Shown here: one piece after another, positions 34,854-43,366 of the stretch
How positions within the stretch are numbered: the first letter of the stretch is position 1
Layout: every line of letters starts with the position of its first letter
Source of the DNA: Ferruginibacter sp050611725
Lineage (GTDB): Bacteria > Bacteroidota > Bacteroidia > Chitinophagales > Chitinophagaceae
Assembly: GCF_050611725.1 (NCBI RefSeq)
Contig: NZ_JBODJB010000001.1
Span: forward strand, 2,294,001-2,358,000
Direction of reading: 5' to 3'
Length of the DNA stretch: 64,000 bases
Program-made: the position numbers and the translations under genes
Notes under the pieces: model-generated
What the model saw: the letters and a program-made list of their open reading frames with translations, nothing else
What the model was told of the DNA's origin: nothing
The model's database searches: none

Positions 34854-35330
34854 CTACGCATTCGTTAATGCAATCATTTTTAAAGCAGTAACTGCTGCCT
34901 CCTCTCCTTTATGGCCATGCTTTCCGCCTACTCTTTCATCAATTTGCAGCTGATTATCTACCGTTAGTACGCCGAATATAGTTGGCACAGGAAGTATAAG
35001 GTTTAATTGAACAATTCCATCTGTAACTGCTTTGCATACATAATCGAAATGAGGTGTATCACCTCTTAAAACACAACCCAAAGCAATAAAAGCTGAAGGT
35101 TTATCAGTTGCTTTATCCCAAAAGCTTTTGATGCCAAACGGAATTTCAAAAGCACCGGGCACTGTAATAATTTTATAAGCGATATTATGTGCTTCCAATA
35201 CCTTGATGCTACCTTCTTGTAGTTTATTGATAGTATCAGCATTCCATTCGGTACGCACAATAACTACACAGGCATCCTTTGGTAGTTGGATGCCTGTAGT
35301 AGAATATAAATTATCTGACGATATTGCCAT
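34854..35330 (-). CDS. ribH: 6,7-dimethyl-8-ribityllumazine synthase
   Basis: Penultimate step of riboflavin synthesis, joining 5-amino-6-ribitylamino-uracil and 3,4-dihydroxybutanone phosphate. 158 residues, standard. VPGAFEIPFGIKSFWD and ALGCVLRGDTPHFDYVCKAV carry substrate and catalytic His positions, and PTIFGVLTVDNQLQIDERVGG ends the core. It begins one base after the TPR gene ends. No FMN riboswitch is seen, nor is there room for one. Confidence 0.96.
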   Translation of the reverse strand: MAISSDNLYSTTGIQLPKDACVVIVRTEWNADTINKLQEGSIKVLEAHNIAYKIITVPGAFEIPFGIKSFWDKATDKPSAFIALGCVLRGDTPHFDYVCKAVTDGIVQLNLILPVPTIFGVLTVDNQLQIDERVGGKHGHKGEEAAVTALKMIALTNA

Positions 35331-35331
35331 A

Positions 35332-36039
35332 TTAGTTTAGTACTCCCAATTTAGCAAGGTATTTATCAATTTCACCTGCTTGTGAGCTTTTTGGATAATC
35401 AGTTTTTAATTTTTGGTAAAGCTCAATAGCTTCTTTTGGTTTACCGGTTTTTTCTGCAAAATTTCCGGCATGAAATAAATAGAAGGCAGACATAAACTCA
35501 TCCTTTTCATTTACTGAAGAGGCTTTTTTGTAATAGTCTAATGCCTCATCATTTTTCTTTAACTCAGCACTGGCATCACCCAGCATTGAATAAGCCATTG
35601 TCTGAATCTGAGAAGCACTGGTAGAGAACCCTTTCAGGTATTTTATAGCATTTGCAAAATCACCTCCTTGTAAATAACAGGCTCCGGCATAATAATTAGC
35701 CAGATTTCCAGCATCTGTTCCTTTATAATCTTTAGCGATCTTTAAAAAACCCGTAATGCCATTACCGCCGTTCAATGCTAGATTGATAGAATCTTTATTA
35801 AATCCGTTCTGAGCCATTTTAGCATAAAGATGTTCTGCAGCAAATATTGCGTCAGCAGCTTTTGCATTTTTGGGTGCTATGATAAAGTTCTTATAAGCCA
35901 ACCAGCCTCCTGCCAACAATATCACTGCACTACCTGCATAGATAATTGGTTTACTAAATTTTGACCAAAAATCTTTTGCCTTTGCAACAACTTCATTGGT
36001 TTCAACATTTGCAACATCTATTACTTGCTTCTCTGCCAT
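35332..36039 (-). CDS. YfgM-like TPR membrane protein
   Basis: 235 residues: a cytosolic N-terminus, one transmembrane segment (PIIYAGSAVILLAGGWLAY, about 30-50), then TPR repeats in the periplasm, such as YYAGACYLQGGDFANAIKYL and DASAELKKNDEALDYYKKAS. This layout matches YfgM/tetratricopeptide ancillary proteins linked to the Sec translocon and outer-membrane assembly. It heads the run TPR-ribH-lipoprotein-LutA-like. Confidence 0.85.
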   Translation of the reverse strand: MAEKQVIDVANVETNEVVAKAKDFWSKFSKPIIYAGSAVILLAGGWLAYKNFIIAPKNAKAADAIFAAEHLYAKMAQNGFNKDSINLALNGGNGITGFLKIAKDYKGTDAGNLANYYAGACYLQGGDFANAIKYLKGFSTSASQIQTMAYSMLGDASAELKKNDEALDYYKKASSVNEKDEFMSAFYLFHAGNFAEKTGKPKEAIELYQKLKTDYPKSSQAGEIDKYLAKLGVLN

Positions 36040-36088
36040 CTTTCATTTAAATTTAAATACAAAATAAAATACTCTAACTTTATATAAA

Positions 36089-37081
36089 TTAGTCCATTAT
36101 AAATGGATAATCTTGTTGAACATAAACATCTTTCAATAATTCATCGTCACTTGGCCAAGGGCTTTCTTCCGCAAAATCTACGCTTTCCTGCACCTGAGCT
36201 TTAACTCTTTCGTTGATCACTTCGATCTCAGCATCTGTTACTTTGTATTCTGTTTGTAATACTTTCAACACATGCTCAATAGGATCTTTTTCTTTGTACT
36301 CCTCTAATTCTTCTTTTGTACGATATTTTTGAGGATCACTCATACTGTGACCTTTATAACGATATGTTTTGATCTCCAATAAAGTTGGTCCACCTTTTTC
36401 TCTTGCTCTGTTAACCGCTCTCAATACACCATTGTGCACTTCTTCTGGGCTCATTCCATCGATACTATCGCTTGGCATATCGTAGGCATCACCTAATTTA
36501 TAAATATCCAATACATTACTTGTACGGGCTACAGAGGTACCCATTGCATATTGGTTGTTTTCGCAAATGAACACAACAGGTAATTTCCATGTCATGGCCA
36601 TGTTGAATGTTTCGTGTAGCATACCCTGACGAGATGCACCATCACCAAAGAAACACAAAGCCACATTATCTGTACCCTTATATTTTTCAGCAAATGCTAA
36701 TCCGGCACCTGTTCCAATTTGAGCACCTACAATACCATGCCCGCCAAAGAAACCAACATCAACACCAAAAAAGTGCATACTTCCGCCCTTTCCTTTACTA
36801 CATCCTGTGGCTTTACCGTATAGCTCAGCCATACAAGATTTAGCCGAAACACCTTTAGCAATTGCCAAAGCATGATCACGGTAAGCGGTAATGAATTTGT
36901 CTTCAGGATTGGTTGCAGTCATACAACCTGCAGCTACTGCTTCTTGTCCGATATATAAATGACAAAAACCACGAATCTTTTGCATTCCATACAATTGCCC
37001 GGTTTTTTCTTCAAAACGGCGCAATAAAAGCATTAATTCGTACCAGTAGAGATAAGTGTCTTTAGAAAATTTTGTTGCCAA
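36089..37081 (-). CDS. pdhA: Pyruvate dehydrogenase E1 component, alpha subunit
   Basis: 330 residues. Thiamine diphosphate motif GDG with NN partner (FGDGASRQGMLHETFNMA, then FICENNQYAMGTS), and the phosphorylation-loop-like YKGHSMSDPQKYRTKEEL. With an E1 beta subunit it makes acetyl-CoA from pyruvate; the beta gene, E2 and E3 are not in the window. TATCTTTG on the minus strand at 37109-37102 is a likely promoter. Confidence 0.95.
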   Translation of the reverse strand: MATKFSKDTYLYWYELMLLLRRFEEKTGQLYGMQKIRGFCHLYIGQEAVAAGCMTATNPEDKFITAYRDHALAIAKGVSAKSCMAELYGKATGCSKGKGGSMHFFGVDVGFFGGHGIVGAQIGTGAGLAFAEKYKGTDNVALCFFGDGASRQGMLHETFNMAMTWKLPVVFICENNQYAMGTSVARTSNVLDIYKLGDAYDMPSDSIDGMSPEEVHNGVLRAVNRAREKGGPTLLEIKTYRYKGHSMSDPQKYRTKEELEEYKEKDPIEHVLKVLQTEYKVTDAEIEVINERVKAQVQESVDFAEESPWPSDDELLKDVYVQQDYPFIMD

Positions 37082-37101
37082 TGGGTTAATTTTTTAGACC
37101 G

Positions 37102-37109
37102 CAAAGATA
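37102..37109 (-). promoter_or_regulatory. Predicted -7 element for pdhA
   Basis: The minus strand reads TATCTTTG, a perfect TAnnTTTG, 20 bases before the pdhA ATG. No clear -33 TTTG is present upstream. Confidence 0.5.
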
Positions 37110-37203
37110 AGGGTTTTCGGTTTTCAGTTGCTTGTTTTTCAGAAGGAGATTTTACGGGTTTTCCACAATTTTTATAGGTAATTCATAGTACTTTGCAGCC
37201 CGG

Positions 37204-38274
37204 ATGCTCAGACTGACCAAAATAACCCTTACACAGTTTAAAAACTACGATTTTACTGCTTTCAATTTTACTGAAAGGGTCATTGGTATTTGTGGCCTGA
37301 ACGGAAAGGGCAAGACCAATTTGCTGGATGCCATTTATTACCTCTGCTTTACAAAAAGTTATTTCACCAAAACTGACAGTTTAAATACAAAGTTCGATAC
37401 TGATGGGTTTAGGTTGGAAGGAATCCTGAATGATACAAAGATCGTTTGCATTAACCGGGGGGTTGGGAAAAAAGAGTTTTTGCTGAATGATATTCCCTAT
37501 TCAAAATATTCGGAACATATCGGCAAATTTCCTGCGGTAATGATCGCTCCGGATGATATTGAATTGATAACCGGTGGCAGCGAAGAAAGAAGACGTTATT
37601 TAGATACAGTCCTTAGTCAGATAGATGCCGATTACTTACAACACCTGATCATCTATACCAAAGTACTACAACAACGAAACAGTTTATTAAAACGTTTTGC
37701 AGAACAAGGAAAAACAGATTGGAGTTTATTGGAAGTCATCGATGAACAATTGATTCAACCAGGAAATTATATTTATACAAAACGTAAAGCATTTACTCAA
37801 GAGCTCATTCCTTTGGTGCAAAAATTTTACCAGCAAATTGCCAATAAAGAAGAAGCTGTTACACTTCAATATGAAAGTCAGTTGAACAACAATAATTTCG
37901 AAGCGGTGCTCAATCAATTCAGAGAAAAGGATTTTATTTTACAACGCAGTAATGGCGGTGTTCACAAAGATGATATTGGTATACAACTGAACGGACAAAT
38001 ATTTAAGAACATTGCATCGCAAGGACAACGTAAAAGTTTACTGTTTGCTTTAAAATTGGCCGAGTTTGAATTATTAAAGACAAACAAGGGCTTTGCTCCT
38101 CTCCTTTTGCTGGATGATGTGTTTGAGAAATTAGATGATAACCGTATGCAGAATTTATTGCATTGGGTTTGCAATGAAAATGAGGGGCAAGTCTTTATTA
38201 CTGATACACATAGGGACAGATTAGAAACTGTTTTCACTCAATTAAATACGAGCTTTCAAATAATAGAGCTTTAA
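37204..38274 (+). CDS. recF: DNA replication and repair protein RecF
   Basis: 356-residue SMC-like ATPase that loads RecA at gapped DNA. Walker A GLNGKGKTNLLDAIYYLC, the signature-region SQGQRKSLLFALKLAE, and Walker B LLLLDDVFEKLDD are intact. Its N-terminus LRLTKITLTQFKNYDFTAF is standard. It is divergent from pdhA across 122 bases and followed after 41 bases by a DciA-like gene, a pairing common in the phylum. Confidence 0.96.
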   Translation: MLRLTKITLTQFKNYDFTAFNFTERVIGICGLNGKGKTNLLDAIYYLCFTKSYFTKTDSLNTKFDTDGFRLEGILNDTKIVCINRGVGKKEFLLNDIPYSKYSEHIGKFPAVMIAPDDIELITGGSEERRRYLDTVLSQIDADYLQHLIIYTKVLQQRNSLLKRFAEQGKTDWSLLEVIDEQLIQPGNYIYTKRKAFTQELIPLVQKFYQQIANKEEAVTLQYESQLNNNNFEAVLNQFREKDFILQRSNGGVHKDDIGIQLNGQIFKNIASQGQRKSLLFALKLAEFELLKTNKGFAPLLLLDDVFEKLDDNRMQNLLHWVCNENEGQVFITDTHRDRLETVFTQLNTSFQIIEL

Positions 38275-38315
38275 CCAAAAACTTATTACTTAGAACTTAA
38301 TACTATTTTTACAGT

Positions 38316-38597
38316 ATGGGAGAATTTTCGATGCAAGATGCAATGAAGGAATTTTTAAAAAAAAGCCGTTTAAAGAACGGCATTCAAGCTTTAAAAATTG
38401 AAGATGTGTGGGAACAGATCATGGGTAAGACCATTGCTAAATACACCGATAAAATTCAGATCATCAATCATACTTTATTTATTACTTCTCAAGTAGCTCC
38501 GCTGAAAAATGAATTGCTTTTTCAAAAAGAAAAAATTATTGAAAGAGTGAATGAAGCGTTGGGAGAAAAGATTGTAAAAGATGTGGTGATAAAATAA
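38316..38597 (+). CDS. DUF721/DciA-like protein
   Basis: 93 residues with the DciA-type DUF721 domain: IEDVWEQIMGKTIAKYTDKI, then HTLFITSQVAPLKNELLFQK. DciA is the ancestral loader of the replicative helicase DnaB. The short length, domain only, is usual for this phylum. It follows recF and ends one base before the convergent permease gene. Confidence 0.85.
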   Translation: MGEFSMQDAMKEFLKKSRLKNGIQALKIEDVWEQIMGKTIAKYTDKIQIINHTLFITSQVAPLKNELLFQKEKIIERVNEALGEKIVKDVVIK

Positions 38598-39632
38598 TTA
38601 TGTTGCAACTCTCGGATCAACTATTTTATACATTACATCTGCCAACAAATTTACCAGAATAAAAATACAGGCACTCAATAATACAGAGCCCATTACAACA
38701 GGATAGTCTAACTTCTCTAATGCATCAACAGTTATTTTTCCTATACCCTGCCATCCAAAAATATATTCAACAAAAAAAGCGCCGGCCAATAGTTCTGCAA
38801 ACCAGCCGGTAATAGCGGTAATAACAGGATTCAAAGCATTTCTCAATGCATGCTTGAAAACGACAACTCGTTTACTCAATCCTTTTGCATACGCAGTACG
38901 GATATAATCCTGATTCAACACATCCAGCATAGAACTTCGGGTAAGTTGTGTAATGATTGCAAGCGGTCTGATGCCAAGTGTAAAAGCAGGAAGAATTAAA
39001 TTTTTGAGTGTGATGTATTTTTCTCCTGTTACTTCATCAACATCAAACCAGCTGCCGGTTAAATTAAGTCCGGTATAAGGATGTAGTATTATCCCAAAGA
39101 AATAAGCTATGATAATAGCCATAAAAAATGATGGTGCTGATATGCCTGCAATACTTGCGAATACGGCACCTGTATCGAACCAAGTTCCTTTTTTTACTGC
39201 TGCCACCACCCCAAGAAAAACACCCACGATGGTTGCAAAAAGCATTGCAGCAATTGCCAGCAATAAAGTGCCGGGTAAGGCATTCATTAAAACCGTGCCT
39301 ACATCTTTTTTTGTTTGATAACTTTTACGGAGATAAGGAATTTTTATTGCAAGCTTTGTATCGTTACCAATAAATAATCCTTTCAATTCTTTTTTTTGAA
39401 TATCGTCTTTTGAATGAAAACTTATTGGAGAAACATCATTGAGGTAAAGGAAAAACTGTTTCCATTTTGGTTGATCGAGATAAAGATCTTTTCGAATATT
39501 CTCCATCGTTTTTTTATCACCACTTTGCCCAACGATCATTTTCACCGGATCTCCCAATCCCTGAAACATAATAAACACCATTACTACTACACCAAGCAGT
39601 ACCAATAATGCATAAAATGATTTCTTTATCAT
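38598..39632 (-). CDS. ABC transporter permease, dipeptide/oligopeptide type
   Basis: 344-residue DppB/OppB-like permease. About six transmembrane helices, with the EAA-type cytoplasmic loop RTAYAKGLSKRVVVFKHALR. The N-terminal FIMFQGLGDPVKMIVGQSGD is typical of the family. No ATPase, second permease or binding protein is nearby, so its partners are encoded elsewhere; substrate uncertain. It lies three bases after the DoxX-like gene and may be co-transcribed. Confidence 0.9.
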   Translation of the reverse strand: MIKKSFYALLVLLGVVVMVFIMFQGLGDPVKMIVGQSGDKKTMENIRKDLYLDQPKWKQFFLYLNDVSPISFHSKDDIQKKELKGLFIGNDTKLAIKIPYLRKSYQTKKDVGTVLMNALPGTLLLAIAAMLFATIVGVFLGVVAAVKKGTWFDTGAVFASIAGISAPSFFMAIIIAYFFGIILHPYTGLNLTGSWFDVDEVTGEKYITLKNLILPAFTLGIRPLAIITQLTRSSMLDVLNQDYIRTAYAKGLSKRVVVFKHALRNALNPVITAITGWFAELLAGAFFVEYIFGWQGIGKITVDALEKLDYPVVMGSVLLSACIFILVNLLADVMYKIVDPRVAT

Positions 39633-39635
39633 ACA

Positions 39636-40862
39636 CTACTTGTCAAGTGCTTTAATAATGTCTTCGCCGCCCCACTTATTTTGTACTATCGGACCTTTCA
39701 TGAGATACAATGTAATATTATTTCGTGATACCGTTTTAAGAGCAGTAGCATCACAACTAAATACAGAAACATTCGCTTTTTCTTTTTTGTCTTTTAAGTT
39801 ATAACGATCTTCTGCTTTTTTTCTATCTGCAGTAACAACATATATGCGTTTCCCTTTTGTAAGAACATTATTGATGAGTGTATGATCAGTTTCCCAGCCC
39901 GATGGGAATTTAGAAATATCTCTTACATAGAGAATATAATATTCACCCGGTTGTCCGAGAATAGCTTCAGTTGAATCTGCACTTACTTCTTTTCTTTCCA
40001 CAAAGGTCCAACTACTATCAGGAATTTCATTCATTGAGTATTCTGCCGCATTGCCATCTTTTTCGTATGTAAAAACGGAATTAGTAGTAGTAAAAGTAAA
40101 ATCGTTTATCAGCGGTATATTATTTTTCCCTTTTTGAATTAGTACTTGTTTACGATCAACATATTCCCAAGTACTATCCGGTAAATTGTTCATGGTAAAA
40201 TCTTTTTTCTCTGTCCCCTTTTTATAGGTGAAAACAAAATCGTATTTATCCGGTATTGCACCTTCGGGCATTTTACGCAACTTTAAAATATCATTGCCCA
40301 CTTTAAAAGGAAGACAATCTTTAAGGGGTAAATGTTTTACCACATATACTTGTAAAAATATTGTACCGACAGTAGCAAGCGATACAAGTATCAAAGGAAT
40401 GGGATCCTTGAAAATAGGGTTAATATATTTTTGCTTAACCAGCAAGAGTATAACCAGCAACAGCAGAATTATATCTTTTGAAAAAGTTTGTATCGGCGTA
40501 AGTGGAATGCAATCACCAAAGCAACCACAGGCTCTTATCTTACCACTAAATAAAACATAGCTTGTTAGGAAAGTAAAAAACACGATCAGCAACAATAGTA
40601 TTGAAAGAGACCACTTCTTTTTCCAGCCTACGAGCAATGCTACACCTACTGCTACCTCCAATGTGATCATAATAACTGAAAACAGATAACTATGTCCATG
40701 AAACCAGTTCATCAAAGATGGTAGGTATTTTTCTGCAGCCCATACTTCAAAAAACTCTTCCATTTTGTAGCTTAAACCTAAAGGATCGATCGCTTTTACA
40801 AGGCCGGAAAAAATAAATAATCCGCCTACAAGTATTCTGGCAATGTTTACGAGAAATTTCAT
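39636..40862 (-). CDS. BT_3928-like DoxX-family membrane protein
   Basis: 408 residues. The first 150 form a four-helix DoxX domain (ARILVGGLFIFSGLVKAIDP, then CGCFGDCIPLTP with a Cys pair as in methylamine-utilisation MauE proteins). The soluble C-terminal part looks thioredoxin-like (GEYYILYVRDISKFPSGWE), without a CxxC. Between them two similar segments of about 45 residues occur, ending DFTMNNLPDSTWEYVDRKQV and EYSMNEIPDSSWTFVERKEV, a small internal duplication. Located in the inner membrane; role unknown. Confidence 0.8.
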   Translation of the reverse strand: MKFLVNIARILVGGLFIFSGLVKAIDPLGLSYKMEEFFEVWAAEKYLPSLMNWFHGHSYLFSVIMITLEVAVGVALLVGWKKKWSLSILLLLIVFFTFLTSYVLFSGKIRACGCFGDCIPLTPIQTFSKDIILLLLVILLLVKQKYINPIFKDPIPLILVSLATVGTIFLQVYVVKHLPLKDCLPFKVGNDILKLRKMPEGAIPDKYDFVFTYKKGTEKKDFTMNNLPDSTWEYVDRKQVLIQKGKNNIPLINDFTFTTTNSVFTYEKDGNAAEYSMNEIPDSSWTFVERKEVSADSTEAILGQPGEYYILYVRDISKFPSGWETDHTLINNVLTKGKRIYVVTADRKKAEDRYNLKDKKEKANVSVFSCDATALKTVSRNNITLYLMKGPIVQNKWGGEDIIKALDK

Positions 40863-40873
40863 GTGAAATATTT

Positions 40874-41416
40874 TTAGTGTTTTCCTTCTTCAATTAATAT
40901 CAACGCAAACGCTGAATAGTTAATAATATCGAAATAATTTGCATCTATCCCCTCACTCATGAGTGTTTTACCATCGTTTAACAAAATTTGTTTGATGCGT
41001 AATAATTTGGCGAGGGTTAGATCAACAAAACTTTCTTGACTCATTTCACGCCATGCTTCGCCGTAATCATGGTTTTTATCCTGCATTAATTTTTTGGCTA
41101 TACTCACTTTTTCGTTGTAACGTTTCTCCACTTCAGCAACCGGCAGATCTTCTACTTCATCATCGTTAATATCTAACTGAATTAAGCCAATGATGGCATA
41201 GTTTAAAATGCCTTTAAATTCACTCAGTATATCATCTCCAATCTTCTGCTCTTTCTTTTCCTGTATGGTACGAATGCGTTTGGCTTTGATATAGATCTGG
41301 TCAACAACTGAAATTGTTCGATACACTCTCCAGGAGGTTCCGTAGTCTTTTGTCTTCTTCAAAAAAATATCTTCGCAAGATTGTATTGCCAGATCGTATT
41401 GTTCGTTGGTATTCAT
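40874..41416 (-). CDS. DUF1599 nucleotide-modification-type protein with duplicated domain
   Basis: 180 residues. Two copies of the same domain: the first with KKTKDYGTSWRVYR and the second with DKNHDYGEAWREMS, each followed by a Lys/Arg-rich helix (DQIYIKAKRIRTIQ and DLTLAKLLRIKQIL) and a hydrophobic helix. This is the DUF1599 (nucleotide modification associated domain 1) arrangement. Function unknown. It is divergent from folP across only 41 bases. Confidence 0.85.
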   Translation of the reverse strand: MNTNEQYDLAIQSCEDIFLKKTKDYGTSWRVYRTISVVDQIYIKAKRIRTIQEKKEQKIGDDILSEFKGILNYAIIGLIQLDINDDEVEDLPVAEVEKRYNEKVSIAKKLMQDKNHDYGEAWREMSQESFVDLTLAKLLRIKQILLNDGKTLMSEGIDANYFDIINYSAFALILIEEGKH

Positions 41417-41420
41417 TCTC

Positions 41421-41428
41421 TATTTTTG
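41421..41428 (+). promoter_or_regulatory. Predicted -7 element for folP
   Basis: TATTTTTG, a perfect TAnnTTTG, 29 bases before the folP ATG at 41458. It lies eight bases from the divergent -7 on the other strand. Confidence 0.4.
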
Positions 41429-41435
41429 TTATTGT

Positions 41436-41443
41436 CAAAATTA
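41436..41443 (-). promoter_or_regulatory. Predicted -7 element for the DUF1599 gene
   Basis: The minus strand reads TAATTTTG. It lies 19 bases before the ATG at 41416. Its -33 would fall inside or next to the folP coding start. Confidence 0.4.
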
Positions 41444-41457
41444 ATTGATTATAGCCG

Positions 41458-42279
41458 ATGTACACACTTAACTGTAAAGGAAAATTATTGGTGATCGACA
41501 AACCCCTGATCATGGGTATCATAAATGTTACGCCGGATTCTTTTTACAAAGGCAATATCGATGACGATTTGATATTGATGGCTGAAAAAATGCTTAATTC
41601 AGGAGCCAATATACTTGATCTTGGCGGACAAAGTACCCGACCGAAAAGCATCCGTATCTCTGTTGAAGAGGAATTGCAGAGAGTACTACCGGCAATAGAG
41701 AATATTCATAAAAACTTCCCGGAGGCTATTATTTCAATTGATACATATTACAGTGATGTTGCAAAGGCTGCTGTAAACGCCGGTGCATCAATAGTGAATG
41801 ATATCAGTGCAGGCAACATGGATGTCCAGATGATTAAAACCGTAGCCGGTTTAAAAGTTCCTTATATCTGTATGCATATGCAAGGCTCACCTGACACCAT
41901 GCAAGAGAACCCACAATATAATAATGTAACCAAAGCCGTTACTGAGTTCTTTATAACGAAGATCAACGAGTGTAAAAATGCCGGCATCACAGATATCATC
42001 GTTGATCCCGGATTTGGATTTGGTAAAACCGTTGAGCAGAATTATGAGTTACTCAGAAACTTATCTTCCTTAAAAATATTAGATAAGCCAATACTAGCCG
42101 GGCTATCACGAAAAAGTATGATCTGGAAAGCATTGCATACAACTGCCGAGAATGCTTTAAACGGCACGATTGCGCTGAATACAATTGCTTTATTAAATGG
42201 CGCTTCGATTTTAAGAGTACATGATGTGAAAGAAGCCAAAGATGTAGTTGACATTTTAAACATATATTCTAATGCATAA
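41458..42279 (+). CDS. folP: Dihydropteroate synthase
   Basis: 273-residue folate enzyme joining hydroxymethyl-dihydropterin diphosphate to p-aminobenzoate; the sulfonamide target. IMGIINVTPDSFYKGN, LDLGGQSTRP, ISIDTYYSDVAKAAVNAGA and DPGFGFGKTVEQN are the family signatures and are intact. It stands alone with a strong terminator directly after it. Confidence 0.97.
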   Translation: MYTLNCKGKLLVIDKPLIMGIINVTPDSFYKGNIDDDLILMAEKMLNSGANILDLGGQSTRPKSIRISVEEELQRVLPAIENIHKNFPEAIISIDTYYSDVAKAAVNAGASIVNDISAGNMDVQMIKTVAGLKVPYICMHMQGSPDTMQENPQYNNVTKAVTEFFITKINECKNAGITDIIVDPGFGFGKTVEQNYELLRNLSSLKILDKPILAGLSRKSMIWKALHTTAENALNGTIALNTIALLNGASILRVHDVKEAKDVVDILNIYSNA

Positions 42280-42312
42280 AAAAACGTCCTGCAAAACAGG
42301 ACGTTTTTTTTA
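42278..42312. terminator. Bidirectional rho-independent terminator
   Basis: AAAACGTCCTG pairs with CAGGACGTTTT (42281-42304) with a short A-rich loop, followed by a run of T; shared by folP on + and the FKBP gene ending at 42328 on -. Confidence 0.9.
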
Positions 42313-42327
42313 GAACAATTTCTATTG

Positions 42328-43356
42328 TTATTTAGCTTTTACAGTGTCGGCTCCACCTTTAGACATTGCTTCTTTCATTTTCTTCTCCATCTCAGCAAAT
42401 TTTTTCTTTTCTGCTTCTGCCTCTGCGGCTACTTGTGCTGCCGTTAAAACATCCACTACTTCAATTTCAAAAAGCAAATTATCATTTGGTTTTATATCGC
42501 CACCACCACGAGATCCGTACGCCAAAACAGACGGAATAAAGAATACTGCTTTACTGCCTTTTTTCAACAAGGTTAAACCGTCTGTCCACCCTTTTATAAC
42601 ACTATTACGTCCTGCTTTTGCAGGATTCATAATAACTTTAAGTGGTTCTTGATGATTAAACGCAGGATCAGTGTTTGAATCGAATGTTTTACCACTTGAC
42701 ATTACCTTTCCGGTATAATTTACTTTTACTACTTTGCTTGTATCAATGAGGTCGCCTGTTCCTTGAGTTAAAATCTGCACATAAGTTCCGGCAGGTGCTT
42801 TCTTTGCAGAATCGATCTTATTCTTCAATAAATATTCGGCAATAACTTTATCGTCTTTAACCAATTGAGCGATGGCTTTTACCGAATCTCTTGCTCTTAC
42901 CATTTCAAACTGAGCTTTACCGGCACTATCGGCCTGACCTCTATCAGTAAACACGTTAACTATTTTATAGCTGGAAATAATGAACGCTCCTTTTTTCATA
43001 AATGGCGGAGTATTTCCAATATTGTTTTTAAGGATGCTATCAGTTGGCTGTTTAATGATAACGCTATCGCCGTTTCGTGTTTGTGAAAATATCTTGTAAT
43101 AAACAGGAGGTATTTGTAATGAATCCATTGGAATAATTTCATGTCCGCCTGTTTCCGATGAAGACAATAATGTATCAAGATTTTTCCCTTTGTATCTTGT
43201 TTCAAATTTAATTTCAAGAAAATTTCCGTTTACAACTTTTGCTCCTTTGTTATCAGAAACAATTTTATATAGCAATCCTTCTTTTGTTTTCTTGAAACTT
43301 TTACATCCCGATATCAGGACAGTGGCACATGCAAGTGCGTAAAAAATTCTCTTCAT
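42328..43356 (-). CDS. FKBP-type peptidyl-prolyl isomerase lipoprotein
   Basis: 342 residues with a lipoprotein signal (lipobox ISGC near residue 18). The first half is a beta-rich domain of unknown role (LLYKIVSDNKGAKVVNGNF). The FKBP domain lies at about residues 200-310, with VNYTGKVMSSGKTFDSN and SVLAYGSRGGGDIKPNDN. A Lys/Glu-rich helical tail follows. A periplasmic folding factor is inferred. It lies ten bases after nrnA on the same strand. Confidence 0.92.
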   Translation of the reverse strand: MKRIFYALACATVLISGCKSFKKTKEGLLYKIVSDNKGAKVVNGNFLEIKFETRYKGKNLDTLLSSSETGGHEIIPMDSLQIPPVYYKIFSQTRNGDSVIIKQPTDSILKNNIGNTPPFMKKGAFIISSYKIVNVFTDRGQADSAGKAQFEMVRARDSVKAIAQLVKDDKVIAEYLLKNKIDSAKKAPAGTYVQILTQGTGDLIDTSKVVKVNYTGKVMSSGKTFDSNTDPAFNHQEPLKVIMNPAKAGRNSVIKGWTDGLTLLKKGSKAVFFIPSVLAYGSRGGGDIKPNDNLLFEIEVVDVLTAAQVAAEAEAEKKKFAEMEKKMKEAMSKGGADTVKAK

Positions 43357-43366
43357 TTTTTTATAT

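Noticed and set aside
34854..35330. FMN riboswitch controlling ribH
   Set aside because: ribH starts one base after the upstream gene; no leader exists and no RFN-type conserved bases were seen.
37082..37203. Replication origin near recF (a TTTTCCACA occurs here and another near 32.9 kb)
   Set aside because: Single DnaA-box-like words, no cluster, no dnaA or dnaN or gyrB beside them; recF and gyrA occur apart from the origin in many Bacteroidota.
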